This document shows positions 8,124-17,108 of a DNA stretch of 64,000 nt, piece after piece. Position 1 is the stretch's first letter. Every line of letters starts with the position of its first letter. Where the stretch lies: contig NZ_FNSU01000003.1 in NCBI RefSeq assembly GCF_900105325.1, positions 1,984,001-2,048,000 on the forward strand. The letters are read 5' to 3'. The position numbers and the translations under genes were made by a program. The stretch is from Pseudomonas marginalis (GTDB lineage: Bacteria; Pseudomonadota; Gammaproteobacteria; Pseudomonadales; Pseudomonadaceae). Below the pieces are notes generated by a model. That model saw nothing but the letters and a program-made list of their open reading frames with translations. It ran no database searches and had not been told where the DNA came from.

Positions 8124-9329
8124 ATGAGCAGCAGCCCTTCACTCACCGCATCAGCCCAGCGGGATTCTTTACCCTTGGGCGGTCTACTGGCCCTGGCCAG
8201 CGCCGGCTTTATTACCATCCTCACCGAAGCCATGCCCGCCGGGCTTCTGCCGCAGATGGGCGACGGCCTGGGCGTGTCGCCCGCCTTGGTCGGCCAATTG
8301 GTTACCCTCTACGCCCTTGGCTCCCTGCTGGCAGCCATCCCGCTGACGCTGCTGACCCGCGGCTGGCGCAGGCGGCCGTTGTTGCTGCTGGCCATTGGCG
8401 GCTTTGCCTTGGTCAATAGCGTAACCGCGCTGTCCAGCCATTACGGGTTGACCCTGGTGGCGCGCTTTTTTGCCGGGGTCTTCGCCGGGTTGCTGTGGGC
8501 GTTGCTGGCGGGTTATGCGAGCCGAATGGTGGCGCCACACCTGCAAGGTCGCGCCATTGCCGTGGCGATGCTGGGTGCACCCCTGGCGCTGTCGCTGGGT
8601 GTACCTGCGGGCACCTTCCTCGGCACCGCCGTTGGCTGGCGCTTGAGCTTTGCGATCATGACCGGGCTGACCCTGGTGCTGCTCGCCTGGGCACGCTGGC
8701 AACTGCCGGACTTTGCCGGCGAACGGGCGGATAAACGCCTGGGGCTGCGCCAGGTGCTGAACCTGCCGGGCATTCGTCCGGTGCTATGGGTGACGTTTAC
8801 CTACGTGCTGGCCCACAACATTCTGTACACCTACATCGCCCCGTTGCTGGTGCCCGCAGGGGTCGATGCGGACGTTGACCGAGTACTGCTGGTGTTCGGC
8901 CTCGCGGCAGTGCTGAGCATCTGGCTGGCAGGTGTATTGATTGACCGGTGGTTGCGCGCCTTGCTGCTGATCAGTTGTGCGCTGTTTGGCCTGATCGCCC
9001 TTGCGCTGGCGTTGTGGATCAATGTGCCGGCAGTCATCTATATCGCCGTGACGTTATGGGGTCTGGCGTTCGGCGGTTTGCCGGCATTGCTGCAAACCGC
9101 ACTGGCCCAATCGGCGGGCAAGTCGGCGGATGCCGCACAATCCATGCTGGTGACCGTGTGGAACCTGGGGATAGCCGGTGGCGGCCTGGCGGGTGGCGTA
9201 TTGCTTCAAGGTTGGGGCGTCACAGCCTTTCCATGGGCGGTTGTGCTTCTGATGCTGCTGGCCTGGGCCGGTGCATCACAGACGGCGCCCCAGCAGTTGG
9301 CCCGGCCACCCCGCCAAGTCGAACGTTGA
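8124..9329 (+). CDS. MFS transporter (DHA1-type, AraJ/purine-sugar efflux-like)
   Basis: 401 residues with about 12 hydrophobic segments and a glycine-rich cytoplasmic loop between helices 2 and 3 (LLTRGWRRRPLL), as in major facilitator exporters. The first helix motif FITILTEAMPAGLLPQM is typical of the AraJ/YdhP group of drug/sugar exporters. It is an inner-membrane secondary exporter. Its partner LysR gene is divergent. Its last 54 bp overlap the convergent GNAT gene. Substrate not predictable. Confidence 0.88.
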   Translation: MSSSPSLTASAQRDSLPLGGLLALASAGFITILTEAMPAGLLPQMGDGLGVSPALVGQLVTLYALGSLLAAIPLTLLTRGWRRRPLLLLAIGGFALVNSVTALSSHYGLTLVARFFAGVFAGLLWALLAGYASRMVAPHLQGRAIAVAMLGAPLALSLGVPAGTFLGTAVGWRLSFAIMTGLTLVLLAWARWQLPDFAGERADKRLGLRQVLNLPGIRPVLWVTFTYVLAHNILYTYIAPLLVPAGVDADVDRVLLVFGLAAVLSIWLAGVLIDRWLRALLLISCALFGLIALALALWINVPAVIYIAVTLWGLAFGGLPALLQTALAQSAGKSADAAQSMLVTVWNLGIAGGGLAGGVLLQGWGVTAFPWAVVLLMLLAWAGASQTAPQQLARPPRQVER

Positions 9330-9800
9330 AATGCGCTGGTAGCCACAGGACTCATAAAAACGCACCAGATCCCCTGTCCCGCCGCCGTAGCAGTCCACAC
9401 GCAAGCGCGTGACTCCTGCTGCGCGGGCCTGGTCATCGGCAAAGGCCATCATGCGCCGGCCAAGGCCGCGAACACTCGGGTCACGCGCGGCAATCAACAG
9501 GCGCACATACACCTCGGGCTCAGTCGCCGAAGGTACATAAGGCATGGGATCGCCCACCACCAGCGCTCCTCGGAGATGCCCCTCGGGGTCCTCGACAACC
9601 CAGGCCCCGGGCAACGCGCAGGCTTCAGCCACTTGCGCGACCCGCCGGGGCGACCCCGACCAGGGCTCGGTGCCCCACTGATGGGCATTGCCCCTGCCAA
9701 CGAACCAGGCGATCACCTCGTCGAACACCTGCAGCACCGCAGGAACATCCGCCACGCTGGCGCGGCGGATCAGCAAGCCATCCATTCCTTGAATCAACAC
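9276..9800 (-). CDS. GNAT-family N-acetyltransferase
   Basis: 174 residues from a GTG start with AGGAG 9 nt upstream; an internal ATG five codons later has its purine run too close. The acetyl-CoA binding motif A is seen as VRLLIAARDPSVRGLGRRMM (RGLGRR loop). The FYESCGYQRI element near the C terminus is motif B. Such enzymes transfer acetyl from acetyl-CoA to amino groups of small molecules or proteins; the acceptor is unknown. The 3' end overlaps the convergent MFS gene by 54 bp, and both frames look genuine. Confidence 0.85.
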   Translation of the reverse strand: MLIQGMDGLLIRRASVADVPAVLQVFDEVIAWFVGRGNAHQWGTEPWSGSPRRVAQVAEACALPGAWVVEDPEGHLRGALVVGDPMPYVPSATEPEVYVRLLIAARDPSVRGLGRRMMAFADDQARAAGVTRLRVDCYGGGTGDLVRFYESCGYQRISTFDLAGWPGQLLGRRL

Positions 9801-9849
9801 GCTTGGAACTCCTGGGTCGACGATACCGAGTACCCAGTCTAGCGCACAT

Positions 9850-9883
9850 AAAAAAGCCCCCGGTCTTTTCAGGCCGGGGGCTT
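9850..9883 (-). terminator. Rho-independent terminator of ppiD
   Basis: A 10-bp stem AAGCCCCCGG / CCGGGGGCTT with a 10-nt loop. On the minus strand a run of six T follows. It lies 17 bp after the ppiD stop. Confidence 0.9.
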
Positions 9884-9899
9884 CTTGTTCAAAGCGACA

Positions 9900-11774
9900 T
9901 CAGTACTTCTTGATATCAGCCTTGGTTTCCAACTGCTTGCGGTACGCCGCAAAGTCCTGCTGGCCGACACGGGAAGCGAGGAAGCGGCGGTATTGCGCCT
10001 TTTCTTCGTCCGTTGGGGCAGCCGCTTCGTTGACGCCGTTCAAGCGCACGATCACCAGGCTGCCATCAGCCAGGGTCACGGTGGTGAAGGTCGGCTTGTC
10101 CTTGGCCGCAGGCTTGGGCATGCGGAACAGGGCTTGCAGCACGGCCGGGTCAATCGCTTCCTGGCTACGGGTAGCCGCTTCAGTGACTTTCCAGGCCTGG
10201 CCGTCGACCGGCTGGTTCAGCGGGGTCTTGCCATCACGCAGGCTGGCGATCAGTTCGTCAGCGTGAGTCTTGGCAGCCGCGCTGGCGCGCTCCTTGGCCA
10301 TCTGTGTGCGAATCGCCGCAGCAACGCTTTCCAGCGGCAGTTGCGCCGGTTTGCGGTGCTCTTTGGCACGCAGCACGATGATGGTTTCCGGGTCCAGCTC
10401 GATGGCGCTGCTGTTGGCACCCTCATCCAGCACTTCCGGGCTGAACGCAGCGGTGACCACGGCGCGGTTGGCCGCGACACCTTCACCACCTTCACGGCCA
10501 AACGGCGCGGAGGTGTGTACGGTCAGCTTCAGGTCCGATGCTGGTTGGGCCAGGTCGGAGGCTTCGAATGCCGCATCTTCCAATTGCTTGGTTGCTTCGA
10601 CAAAACGCTGCTCGACCTGTTGGGTCTTGAGCTCGCGGGTCAGCTTGTCTTTCAGGCTGGCAAACGTCGGCACTTGCGGTGCTTCAACGCCCAACAGCTT
10701 GATCAAATGCCAACCGAAGGTGCTGCGCACCGGCGCCGAAACCTGGTCTTTGTTCAACGCGTACAAGGCAGCTTCGAAGTCAGGGTCGTAGACGCCAGGG
10801 CCGGCAAAGCCCAGATCGCCGCCATTGTTGGCCGAACCTGGATCCTGGGAGAACTCCTTGGCCAGGGCCTCGAACTTCTCACCCTTGGCCAGGCGTGCCT
10901 GGATTTCTTCGATCTTGGCCTTGGCTTGTGCGTCGGTGACCTTGTCGTTGACTTCAATCAGGATGTGCGCGGCACGACGCTGTTCAGCGAGGTTGGCGGT
11001 TTCTTTCTGATAGGCAGCCTGCAGTTCATCGTCCTTGACGCTGACCTGGTCGAAGAAGGAAGACTTCTTCAGTTCCAGGTAGTCAATGACCACCTGGTCC
11101 GGGGTCATGAACTCCTTGGCGTGCTGGTCATAGTAAGCCTTGACCTCGTCGTCGGTGAGTTTCACCGCCGCAGGGTTGGCCTTGATATTGACGGTAGCGA
11201 AATCGCGGGTCTGTTTTTCCAGACGGGCGAATGCCAGCACTTCGGCGTCGGTCACGAAACCGCTGCCGGCGATGCCTGCGCGCACCTGGCCGATCAGCAT
11301 TTCCTGGGTCAGCATCTGACGGAACTGCAGACGGCTGTAGCCCAGCTGACGGATCACCTGGTCAAAGCGTTCGGCGTTGAACTTGCCGTCCACCTGGAAT
11401 TCCGGCGTCTGCAGGATCACCTGGTCCAGTGCAGCTTCAGAGAAGCCAAACTTGGAGTCGGCAGCGCCTTGCAGCAGCAGCTTGCGATCGATCAGGCCCT
11501 TGAGGGCCGCTTCGCGCAGCAGTTTTTCGTCCAGCAGTGAAGCATCGAAATCCTTGCCCAGCTGTTGCATCAGCTGGCGACGTTGCATGTCGACGGCCTG
11601 GCTCAGTTCAGTCTGGGTGATTTCTTCACCGTTGACCTTGGCCACGTCCTGCTTGGTGTTGGTCGAAGCCTGGAAAATGGCCTCGATACCGGTGAACGCC
11701 ATCAATGCGACGATGATCCCGATAATGGTCTTGGCAATCCAGCCTTGTGAATTGTCCCTGATATTTTGCAGCAT
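9900..11774 (-). CDS. ppiD: Periplasmic folding chaperone / parvulin-like PpiD
   Basis: 624 residues, the standard length. The short cytoplasmic start is followed by one membrane helix (about 15-34, IIGIIVALMAFTGIEAIF), placing the rest in the periplasm. An N-terminal SurA-like chaperone segment follows. A parvulin domain lies at about 265-360 (AAHILIEVND, GGDLGFAGPG, TFGWHLIKLL). PpiD binds unfolded outer-membrane and periplasmic proteins leaving the SecYEG translocon. Downstream of hupB and lon in the same direction, the conserved order in Pseudomonas, and closed by its own terminator. Confidence 0.95.
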   Translation of the reverse strand: MLQNIRDNSQGWIAKTIIGIIVALMAFTGIEAIFQASTNTKQDVAKVNGEEITQTELSQAVDMQRRQLMQQLGKDFDASLLDEKLLREAALKGLIDRKLLLQGAADSKFGFSEAALDQVILQTPEFQVDGKFNAERFDQVIRQLGYSRLQFRQMLTQEMLIGQVRAGIAGSGFVTDAEVLAFARLEKQTRDFATVNIKANPAAVKLTDDEVKAYYDQHAKEFMTPDQVVIDYLELKKSSFFDQVSVKDDELQAAYQKETANLAEQRRAAHILIEVNDKVTDAQAKAKIEEIQARLAKGEKFEALAKEFSQDPGSANNGGDLGFAGPGVYDPDFEAALYALNKDQVSAPVRSTFGWHLIKLLGVEAPQVPTFASLKDKLTRELKTQQVEQRFVEATKQLEDAAFEASDLAQPASDLKLTVHTSAPFGREGGEGVAANRAVVTAAFSPEVLDEGANSSAIELDPETIIVLRAKEHRKPAQLPLESVAAAIRTQMAKERASAAAKTHADELIASLRDGKTPLNQPVDGQAWKVTEAATRSQEAIDPAVLQALFRMPKPAAKDKPTFTTVTLADGSLVIVRLNGVNEAAAPTDEEKAQYRRFLASRVGQQDFAAYRKQLETKADIKKY

Positions 11775-11844
11775 GCGTCCCCCAGAAACGGTTGAACTTC
11801 AAAAATTGGCAACCGTGGAGCGTGGGTAGAGTCCGGATAGAAGA

Positions 11845-11868
11845 AAGGCGCATCCGAGGATGCGCCTT
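11845..11868 (-). terminator. Hairpin in the hupB-ppiD gap, probable terminator
   Basis: A perfect 11-bp stem AAGGCGCATCC / GGATGCGCCTT around a 2-nt centre. On the minus strand it is followed by TTTCTTCT, a weak U-tract. It would end transcripts coming from hupB before ppiD. Confidence 0.65.
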
Positions 11869-11876
11869 CTCGTAAC

Positions 11877-11952
11877 TGGCGGAGCGGACGGGGGGTTGAA
11901 TCTACACCCCCGGCTTGGCGACCCGATGGATACTTGGGTCAGCTTTCGCTCC
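11877..11952 (-). other. tRNA-Asp-like remnant or structured RNA
   Basis: Read on the minus strand this 76-nt stretch begins GGAGCG and ends with the 16 nt CCCGTCCGCTCCGCCA, which as I recall is the 3' end of bacterial tRNA-Asp including CCA. The two ends pair as a tRNA acceptor stem would. The middle does not form D, anticodon and T arms; instead GACCC/GGGTC and GGGGGT/ACCCCC hairpins appear. It may be a decayed tRNA, an old integration scar, or an unrelated structured RNA in the hupB 3' region. Confidence 0.35.
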
Positions 11953-12004
11953 GCTGCCAGGCCAGACCTGCGTCCGACCCGGGTAGCAAAGGCTTGATCG
12001 AAGC

Positions 12005-12277
12005 TTAGTTAACCGCTTCTTTCAGGGCTTTACCGGCTTTGAAACCTGGTTTCTTGGCAGCAGCGATTTGCAGTGCTTTGCCAGTCTGTGGGTTACGGCC
12101 AGTGCGAGCTGGGCGGTCAGTCACAGAGAAAGTACCGAAGCCTACCAGTACCACGGAGTCGCCGGCCTTCAGAGCGCCAGTGACGGATTCGATTACTGCA
12201 TCCAGCGCACGGCCGGCAGCAGCTTTCGGGATATCAGCGGATGCAGCGATAGCATCAATCAGTTCCGACTTGTTCAC
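12005..12277 (-). CDS. hupB: DNA-binding protein HU-beta
   Basis: 90 residues, the normal HU size, from a GTG start with AAGGGGA 6 nt upstream (longer frames reach back without support). It reads NKSELIDAIAASADIPKAAA at the start and has the DNA-arm signature GFGTFSVTDRPARTGRNPQTG followed by AAKKPGFKAGKALKEAVN. HU dimers bend DNA and organise the nucleoid. It lies between lon and ppiD, the conserved order. Confidence 0.95.
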   Translation of the reverse strand: MNKSELIDAIAASADIPKAAAGRALDAVIESVTGALKAGDSVVLVGFGTFSVTDRPARTGRNPQTGKALQIAAAKKPGFKAGKALKEAVN

Positions 12278-12426
12278 TCTAAGTCCCCTTATATATCTAT
12301 TGAGTATGATTCTAAGTTTTTTGGTAAACAGCAAAAACCAGTGCTGAATGGCCTACAGACACTTAAGAGCCGCTTTATAACAAGGGCTCTAAAAAGCTGT
12401 CAAGGAAGCCCCCAGGCTTATTCACA

Positions 12427-14823
12427 TTAATGCGTGCTAATTCTTTCCTTGGAATCAGACTCTCGTTTTTCGTCCTTTGCAACTATCTCCGGAACCACAT
12501 CCGGCAAGGGCTCCGGCGCGTATTGCAGCGCAATTTGCAGGACCTCGTCAATCCATTTAACCGGTTTAATCTGAAGATCCTGCTTGATATTGTCAGGAAT
12601 TTCCTTCAAGTCGCGAACATTCTCTTCAGGAATGATCACAGTCTTGATGCCACCGCGGTGTGCAGCCAGCAATTTCTCTTTCAGGCCACCAATGGCCAAT
12701 ACCTGGCCACGCAGGGTGATTTCCCCGGTCATCGCAACATCGGCGCGCACCGGTATGCCGGTCAATGCCGAAACCAGGGCCGTGCACATGCCTACGCCAG
12801 CGCTCGGACCATCCTTCGGTGTAGCCCCTTCCGGCATGTGGATGTGGGTGTCGTGCTTCTCGTGGAAGTCCAGGGGGATCCCCAGGCTCCTGGCGCGGCT
12901 GCGCACCACGGTCTGCGCGGCGGTAATGGATTCGACCATCACGTCACCGAGGGAGCCGGTCTTGATCAACTGGCCCTTGCCGGGGATCACCGCAGCTTCG
13001 ATGGTCAGCAATTCGCCGCCCACCTGGGTCCACGCCAGGCCAGTCACCTGCCCTACCTGATCCTGCTGTTCTGCCAGGCCGTAACGGAATTTACGCACAC
13101 CCAGAAAGTGCTCAAGAGCGTCGGCCGAGACCTTCACCGAGAAGCGTTTTTCCAGCGCGTGCTCCTTGACCGCCTTGCGGCAAATCTTCGCGATCTGGCG
13201 CTCAAGGCCCCGGACACCGGCCTCGCGAGTGTAGTAGCGCACGATGTCGCGGATCGACTCGACGTCGAATTCGATCTCGCCCTTCTTCAGGCCATTGGCC
13301 GAAATCTGCTTGGGCGCGAGGTATTTGACGGCGATATTGATCTTCTCGTCTTCGGTGTAACCCGGCAGACGAATCACCTCCATCCGGTCCAGCAATGCCG
13401 GCGGGATGTTCATGGAGTTGGAGGTGCACAGGAACATTACGTCGGACAGGTCGTAGTCGACCTCCAGGTAATGGTCGTTGAAATTGTGGTTCTGCTCAGG
13501 GTCGAGCACTTCCAGCAAGGCCGATGCCGGATCGCCACGCATGTCGCTGCCCATTTTGTCGATTTCATCGAGCAGGAACAGCGGGTTGCGCACACCCACC
13601 TTTGTCATTTTTTGAATCAATCTTCCTGGCATCGAACCGATGTAAGTCCGGCGATGGCCACGAATTTCCGCCTCATCGCGCACACCACCGAGGGCCATGC
13701 GCACGAATTTACGGTTGGTGGCATTGGCGATGGACTCGGCCAGGGAGGTTTTACCTACCCCAGGCGGGCCAACCAGGCACAACACCGGGCCACGAATCTT
13801 CTTCACGCGCTTCTGCACGGCGAGGTATTCGAGGATGCGCTCTTTGACTTCTTCAAGGCCATAGTGGTCGGCATCAAGGATATCTTCGGCACGGGCCAGG
13901 TCCAGGCGTACCTTGGTCTGGGCCTTCCACGGCACCTGCACCAGCCAGTCGATGTACGAGCGCACCACGGTGGCTTCGGCCGACATCGGCGACATTTGCT
14001 TGAGCTTGTTCAACTCGGCGGTGGCTTTGGCCAGGGCGTCTTTCGGCAGGCCGGCAGCATCGATGCGCTTTTTCAGCTCTTCGATTTCGTTGTGGCCTTC
14101 CTCGCTGTCGCCGAGTTCCTTCTGAATGGCCTTCATCTGCTCATTCAGGTAGTACTCGCGCTGGCTGCGCTCCATTTGTTTTTTGACCCGACCCCGGATG
14201 CGCTTCTCGACCTGGAGCAGGTCGATCTCGGCATCCAGCAACGCCAGCACGTGTTCGACACGGGCCGACAGGTCAATGATTTCGAGGATGTCCTGCTTCT
14301 GCTCGATCTTCAGCGCCATGTGCGCGGCCATGGTGTCGACCAGGCGGCTTGGCTCATCGATGCTATTGAGGGAAGACAGGACTTCAGCCGGGACTTTCTT
14401 GCCCAACTGCACGTACTGCTCGAACTGCGAGAGCAGGCTGCGCACAAACACTTCGGACTCGCGCTCAGGGGCCTCGACTTCGTCGATCAGCACCACTTCG
14501 GCGCGCAGGTGGCCGTCCACCTCCATGAAACGCTCTACCGCACCGCGCTGCTCGCCTTCCACCAGCACCTTGACGGTGCCATCGGGCAGCTTGAGCAGTT
14601 GCAGGACAGTGGCAATGGTGCCGACGCGATACAGGGCATCTTCGCCTGGATCATCATCGGCAGGATTTTTCTGGGCCAACAGCAGGATCTGCTTGTCGCC
14701 CGTCATCGCGGCCTCGAGGGCTTCGATAGACTTCTCGCGCCCCACGAACAGCGGGATAACCATGTGCGGATAGACGACGACATCACGCAACGGCAGGAGA
14801 GGCAATTCGATGGTTGTCTTCAT
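12427..14823 (-). CDS. lon: ATP-dependent protease Lon
   Basis: 798 residues, starting at the ATG at 14821-14823 (MKTTIELPLLPLRD) with GAGGCG upstream; upstream codons in the frame are not typical. It has the N-terminal substrate domain (about 1-300), the AAA+ module with Walker A GPPGVGKTS near 355 and Walker B FLLDEIDKM, and the C-terminal protease domain with catalytic Ser in PKDGPSAGVGM (about 675) and Lys in GGLKEKLLAAHRGG (about 720). Lon degrades misfolded and short-lived regulatory proteins in the cytoplasm. It stands in the conserved clpP-clpX-lon-hupB order and has a heat-shock-type promoter. Confidence 0.97.
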   Translation of the reverse strand: MKTTIELPLLPLRDVVVYPHMVIPLFVGREKSIEALEAAMTGDKQILLLAQKNPADDDPGEDALYRVGTIATVLQLLKLPDGTVKVLVEGEQRGAVERFMEVDGHLRAEVVLIDEVEAPERESEVFVRSLLSQFEQYVQLGKKVPAEVLSSLNSIDEPSRLVDTMAAHMALKIEQKQDILEIIDLSARVEHVLALLDAEIDLLQVEKRIRGRVKKQMERSQREYYLNEQMKAIQKELGDSEEGHNEIEELKKRIDAAGLPKDALAKATAELNKLKQMSPMSAEATVVRSYIDWLVQVPWKAQTKVRLDLARAEDILDADHYGLEEVKERILEYLAVQKRVKKIRGPVLCLVGPPGVGKTSLAESIANATNRKFVRMALGGVRDEAEIRGHRRTYIGSMPGRLIQKMTKVGVRNPLFLLDEIDKMGSDMRGDPASALLEVLDPEQNHNFNDHYLEVDYDLSDVMFLCTSNSMNIPPALLDRMEVIRLPGYTEDEKINIAVKYLAPKQISANGLKKGEIEFDVESIRDIVRYYTREAGVRGLERQIAKICRKAVKEHALEKRFSVKVSADALEHFLGVRKFRYGLAEQQDQVGQVTGLAWTQVGGELLTIEAAVIPGKGQLIKTGSLGDVMVESITAAQTVVRSRARSLGIPLDFHEKHDTHIHMPEGATPKDGPSAGVGMCTALVSALTGIPVRADVAMTGEITLRGQVLAIGGLKEKLLAAHRGGIKTVIIPEENVRDLKEIPDNIKQDLQIKPVKWIDEVLQIALQYAPEPLPDVVPEIVAKDEKRESDSKERISTH

Positions 14824-14864
14824 GATTTCGCCTCTATGACAGTTGAAAAATAAGCTTGAAACCA

Positions 14865-14893
14865 AGATGGGGGCTGCGTGTAAAAAAAACAAG
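14865..14893 (-). promoter_or_regulatory. Sigma-32-type promoter of lon
   Basis: On the minus strand the -35 box is CTTGTT (14888-14893) and the -10 box CCCCATCT (14865-14872), 15 nt apart. The -10 matches the heat-shock consensus CCCCATnT exactly; the -35 matches 4 of 6 of CTTGAA. Located 42 nt before the lon start. lon is heat-shock controlled in E. coli. Confidence 0.65.
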
Positions 14894-14935
14894 CTCAATG
14901 CTGGCAGTTACACGCAGTAAAAATCCTTATGAAAA

Positions 14936-14966
14936 ACAAAGGAGCCCCTAGAGGCCCCTTCGTTTG
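14936..14966 (-). terminator. Terminator of clpX
   Basis: On the minus strand AAGGGGCC and GGCTCCTT form an 8-bp stem with one G-U pair, followed by a T-rich run (TTTGTTTTT). It lies 20 bp after the clpX stop. Confidence 0.75.
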
Positions 14967-14985
14967 TACCAAAACTGCGAAACGC

Positions 14986-16269
14986 TTACGCGTCTGGCGC
15001 AGCCTTGGCAGTCGGCTCACTGTTTTCGTAGATATACAGTGGCTTGGACTTACCTTCTATAACGCTTTCGTCGATCACCACTTTACTCACCTCGGACTGC
15101 GAGGGGATTTCGTACATGGTGTCGAGCAATACACCTTCGAGGATCGAACGCAGGCCACGTGCACCGGTCTTGCGCTCCAGTGCCCGCTTGGCCACCGATT
15201 TGAGCGCGTCGGTACGGAACTCGAGGTCCACACCTTCCATCTCGAACAGCTTGGCGTATTGCTTGGTCAGGGCGTTTTTCGGTTCGGTGAGGATCTGAAT
15301 CAGAGCCGCCTCATCCAACTCGTCCAACGTGGCCAGGACCGGCAGACGGCCAACGAATTCCGGGATCAGACCGAACTTGACCAGATCGTCAGGCTCGACT
15401 TCACGCAGGGACTCGCCCACCTTCTTGCCTTCTTCCTTGCTGCGCACTTCTGCACTGAAACCGATGCCGCCACGGGTAGACCGTTGCTGAATAACCTTCT
15501 CCAGGCCGGAGAATGCACCGCCACAGATAAACAGGATGTTGCGCGTATCAACCTGAAGGAATTCCTGCTGCGGGTGCTTGCGGCCGCCTTGTGGCGGTAC
15601 GGAAGCAACCGTGCCTTCGATCAGTTTCAACAGGGCCTGCTGCACGCCTTCACCGGAAACGTCCCGAGTGATCGACGGGTTGTCGGACTTGCGCGAGATC
15701 TTGTCGATTTCGTCGATGTAGACAATACCCATCTGGGCCTTCTCTACGTCGTAGTCGCACTTCTGCAGCAGTTTCTGAATGATGTTCTCGACATCTTCGC
15801 CCACGTAGCCAGCCTCGGTGAGGGTGGTGGCGTCAGCGATGGTGAACGGAACGTTCAGCAGGCGAGCGAGGGTTTCTGCAAGCAGGGTCTTACCCGAGCC
15901 TGTAGGACCGATCAGCAAGATGTTGCTCTTGCCGAGTTCGACTTCGTCGCCTTTCTTGTCACGCTGGTTCAAGCGCTTGTAGTGGTTGTATACCGCTACG
16001 GCCAGAACCTTCTTTGCACGCTCTTGACCAATCACATACTGATCAAGGATGCCGCTGATTTCTTTAGGCGAAGGCAATTTATGCGCGCTGCTTTCGGCCT
16101 GGGCTTCCTGCACCTCCTCACGGATGATGTCATTGCACAGGTCGACGCACTCGTCGCAGATAAAGACCGAGGGGCCGGCAATCAATTTGCGCACTTCATG
16201 CTGGCTTTTGCCACAGAAGGAGCAATAGAGCAGCTTGCCGTTGTCCTCGCCGTTGCGGGTGTCAGTCAT
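14986..16269 (-). CDS. clpX: ATP-dependent Clp protease ATP-binding subunit ClpX
   Basis: 427 residues from the ATG at 16267-16269 (MTDTRNGEDNG). It has the N-terminal four-cysteine zinc-binding domain (CSFC near 17 and CDEC near 39), the AAA+ domain with Walker A GPTGSGKTL near 120 and Walker B IVYIDEIDKI, the pore loop GYVGEDVE and the IGF loop for ClpP docking (RGGIGFSAEV). ClpX unfolds tagged substrates and feeds them to ClpP, encoded 112 bp upstream. The ribosome site is weak, suggesting moderate translation. Confidence 0.97.
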   Translation of the reverse strand: MTDTRNGEDNGKLLYCSFCGKSQHEVRKLIAGPSVFICDECVDLCNDIIREEVQEAQAESSAHKLPSPKEISGILDQYVIGQERAKKVLAVAVYNHYKRLNQRDKKGDEVELGKSNILLIGPTGSGKTLLAETLARLLNVPFTIADATTLTEAGYVGEDVENIIQKLLQKCDYDVEKAQMGIVYIDEIDKISRKSDNPSITRDVSGEGVQQALLKLIEGTVASVPPQGGRKHPQQEFLQVDTRNILFICGGAFSGLEKVIQQRSTRGGIGFSAEVRSKEEGKKVGESLREVEPDDLVKFGLIPEFVGRLPVLATLDELDEAALIQILTEPKNALTKQYAKLFEMEGVDLEFRTDALKSVAKRALERKTGARGLRSILEGVLLDTMYEIPSQSEVSKVVIDESVIEGKSKPLYIYENSEPTAKAAPDA

Positions 16270-16316
16270 TCGTTCGATCCAAATCCGATAGGCTTGCAAC
16301 ACAAGATGAAGGCTTA

Positions 16317-16338
16317 TGCGGGCTTTTTCAAGCCCGCA
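16317..16338. repeat. Hairpin between clpP and clpX
   Basis: A perfect 9-bp stem TGCGGGCTT / AAGCCCGCA with a 4-nt loop, lying in the 112-bp gap. There is no T-run on the minus side, so it probably tunes clpX transcription or stabilises the clpP message rather than ending it. Confidence 0.6.
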
Positions 16339-16381
16339 GATGATCGGGAAACCCGACCAGCCCTATTTTGAGCGGCTTATA

Positions 16382-17017
16382 TTAAGCGGGGCGCTTTTCG
16401 ATCACTGCGTCGATCAACCCATATTCACGTGCGGCTTCGGCGCTCATGAAGTTGTCACGGTTGGTGTCGCGCTCGATTTCTTCCAGGGTGTGCCCGCTGT
16501 GCTTGGCCATCAGCGTGTTGAGACGTTCGCGGATGAAGAGGATTTCCTTGGCGTGGATTTCGATGTCCGACGCCTGGCCCTGGAAACCGCCCAGTGGCTG
16601 GTGAATCATCACGCGCGAGTTCGGCAGGCAGTAACGCTTGCCCTCGGCACCTGCGGTCAGCAGGAACGCGCCCATGCTGCAGGCCTGGCCAATGCAGGTA
16701 GTCGATACGTTCGGCTTGATGAACTGCATGGTGTCGTAGATCGACATGCCCGCTGTCACCGAACCGCCCGGCGAGTTGATGTAGAGATGGATGTCCTTGT
16801 CCGGGTTTTCCGCTTCAAGGAACAGCAGTTGCGCACAGATCAGGTTGGCCATGTAGTCCTCTACCGGGCCCACCAGAAAGATCACTCGCTCCTTGAGCAG
16901 GCGCGAGTAGATGTCGTAGGCGCGTTCGCCACGAGCGGACTGCTCGACAACCATCGGGACCAGGCCGCCTGCGGCCTGGATATCAGAGTTCTGCTGAATA
17001 TAGGAATTACGGAACAT
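16382..17017 (-). CDS. clpP: ATP-dependent Clp protease proteolytic subunit ClpP
   Basis: 211 residues. The serine-protease triad is visible: Ser in GQACSMGAFLL (near 111), His in SRVMIHQPLGG (near 136) and Asp in ERDTNRDNFMS (near 185). ClpP forms the 14-subunit proteolytic chamber that works with ClpX and ClpA. GGGAG precedes the ATG by 12 nt. It lies between tig and clpX in the same direction, the usual gammaproteobacterial order. Confidence 0.97.
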   Translation of the reverse strand: MFRNSYIQQNSDIQAAGGLVPMVVEQSARGERAYDIYSRLLKERVIFLVGPVEDYMANLICAQLLFLEAENPDKDIHLYINSPGGSVTAGMSIYDTMQFIKPNVSTTCIGQACSMGAFLLTAGAEGKRYCLPNSRVMIHQPLGGFQGQASDIEIHAKEILFIRERLNTLMAKHSGHTLEEIERDTNRDNFMSAEAAREYGLIDAVIEKRPA

Positions 17018-17057
17018 GCTCTGCAGTTACTCCCAAATAGTCATGTCTTGAAAACGC

Positions 17058-17082
17058 ATAAGCCAGCGCGAGGCTGGCTTAT
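17058..17082 (-). terminator. Terminator of tig
   Basis: A perfect 10-bp stem ATAAGCCAGC / GCTGGCTTAT with a 5-nt loop, followed on the minus strand by GCGTTTTC. Lies 27 bp after the tig stop. The core CCAGCGCGAGGCTGG recurs in the hairpin after pqqA at 57496. Confidence 0.75.
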
Positions 17083-17108
17083 GGTTGAATTTCCAACGAG
17101 TTGGACAA

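Noticed and set aside
12430..14853. 807-codon plus-strand frame opposite lon
   Set aside because: It mirrors lon codon for codon, is rich in Gln, His, Arg and Leu without any domain, and has no ribosome site. It is a GC-bias shadow, as are the long frames opposite ppiD (9885-11540), clpX (14929-16371), tig (17085-18446) and the DASS gene (53236-54927).
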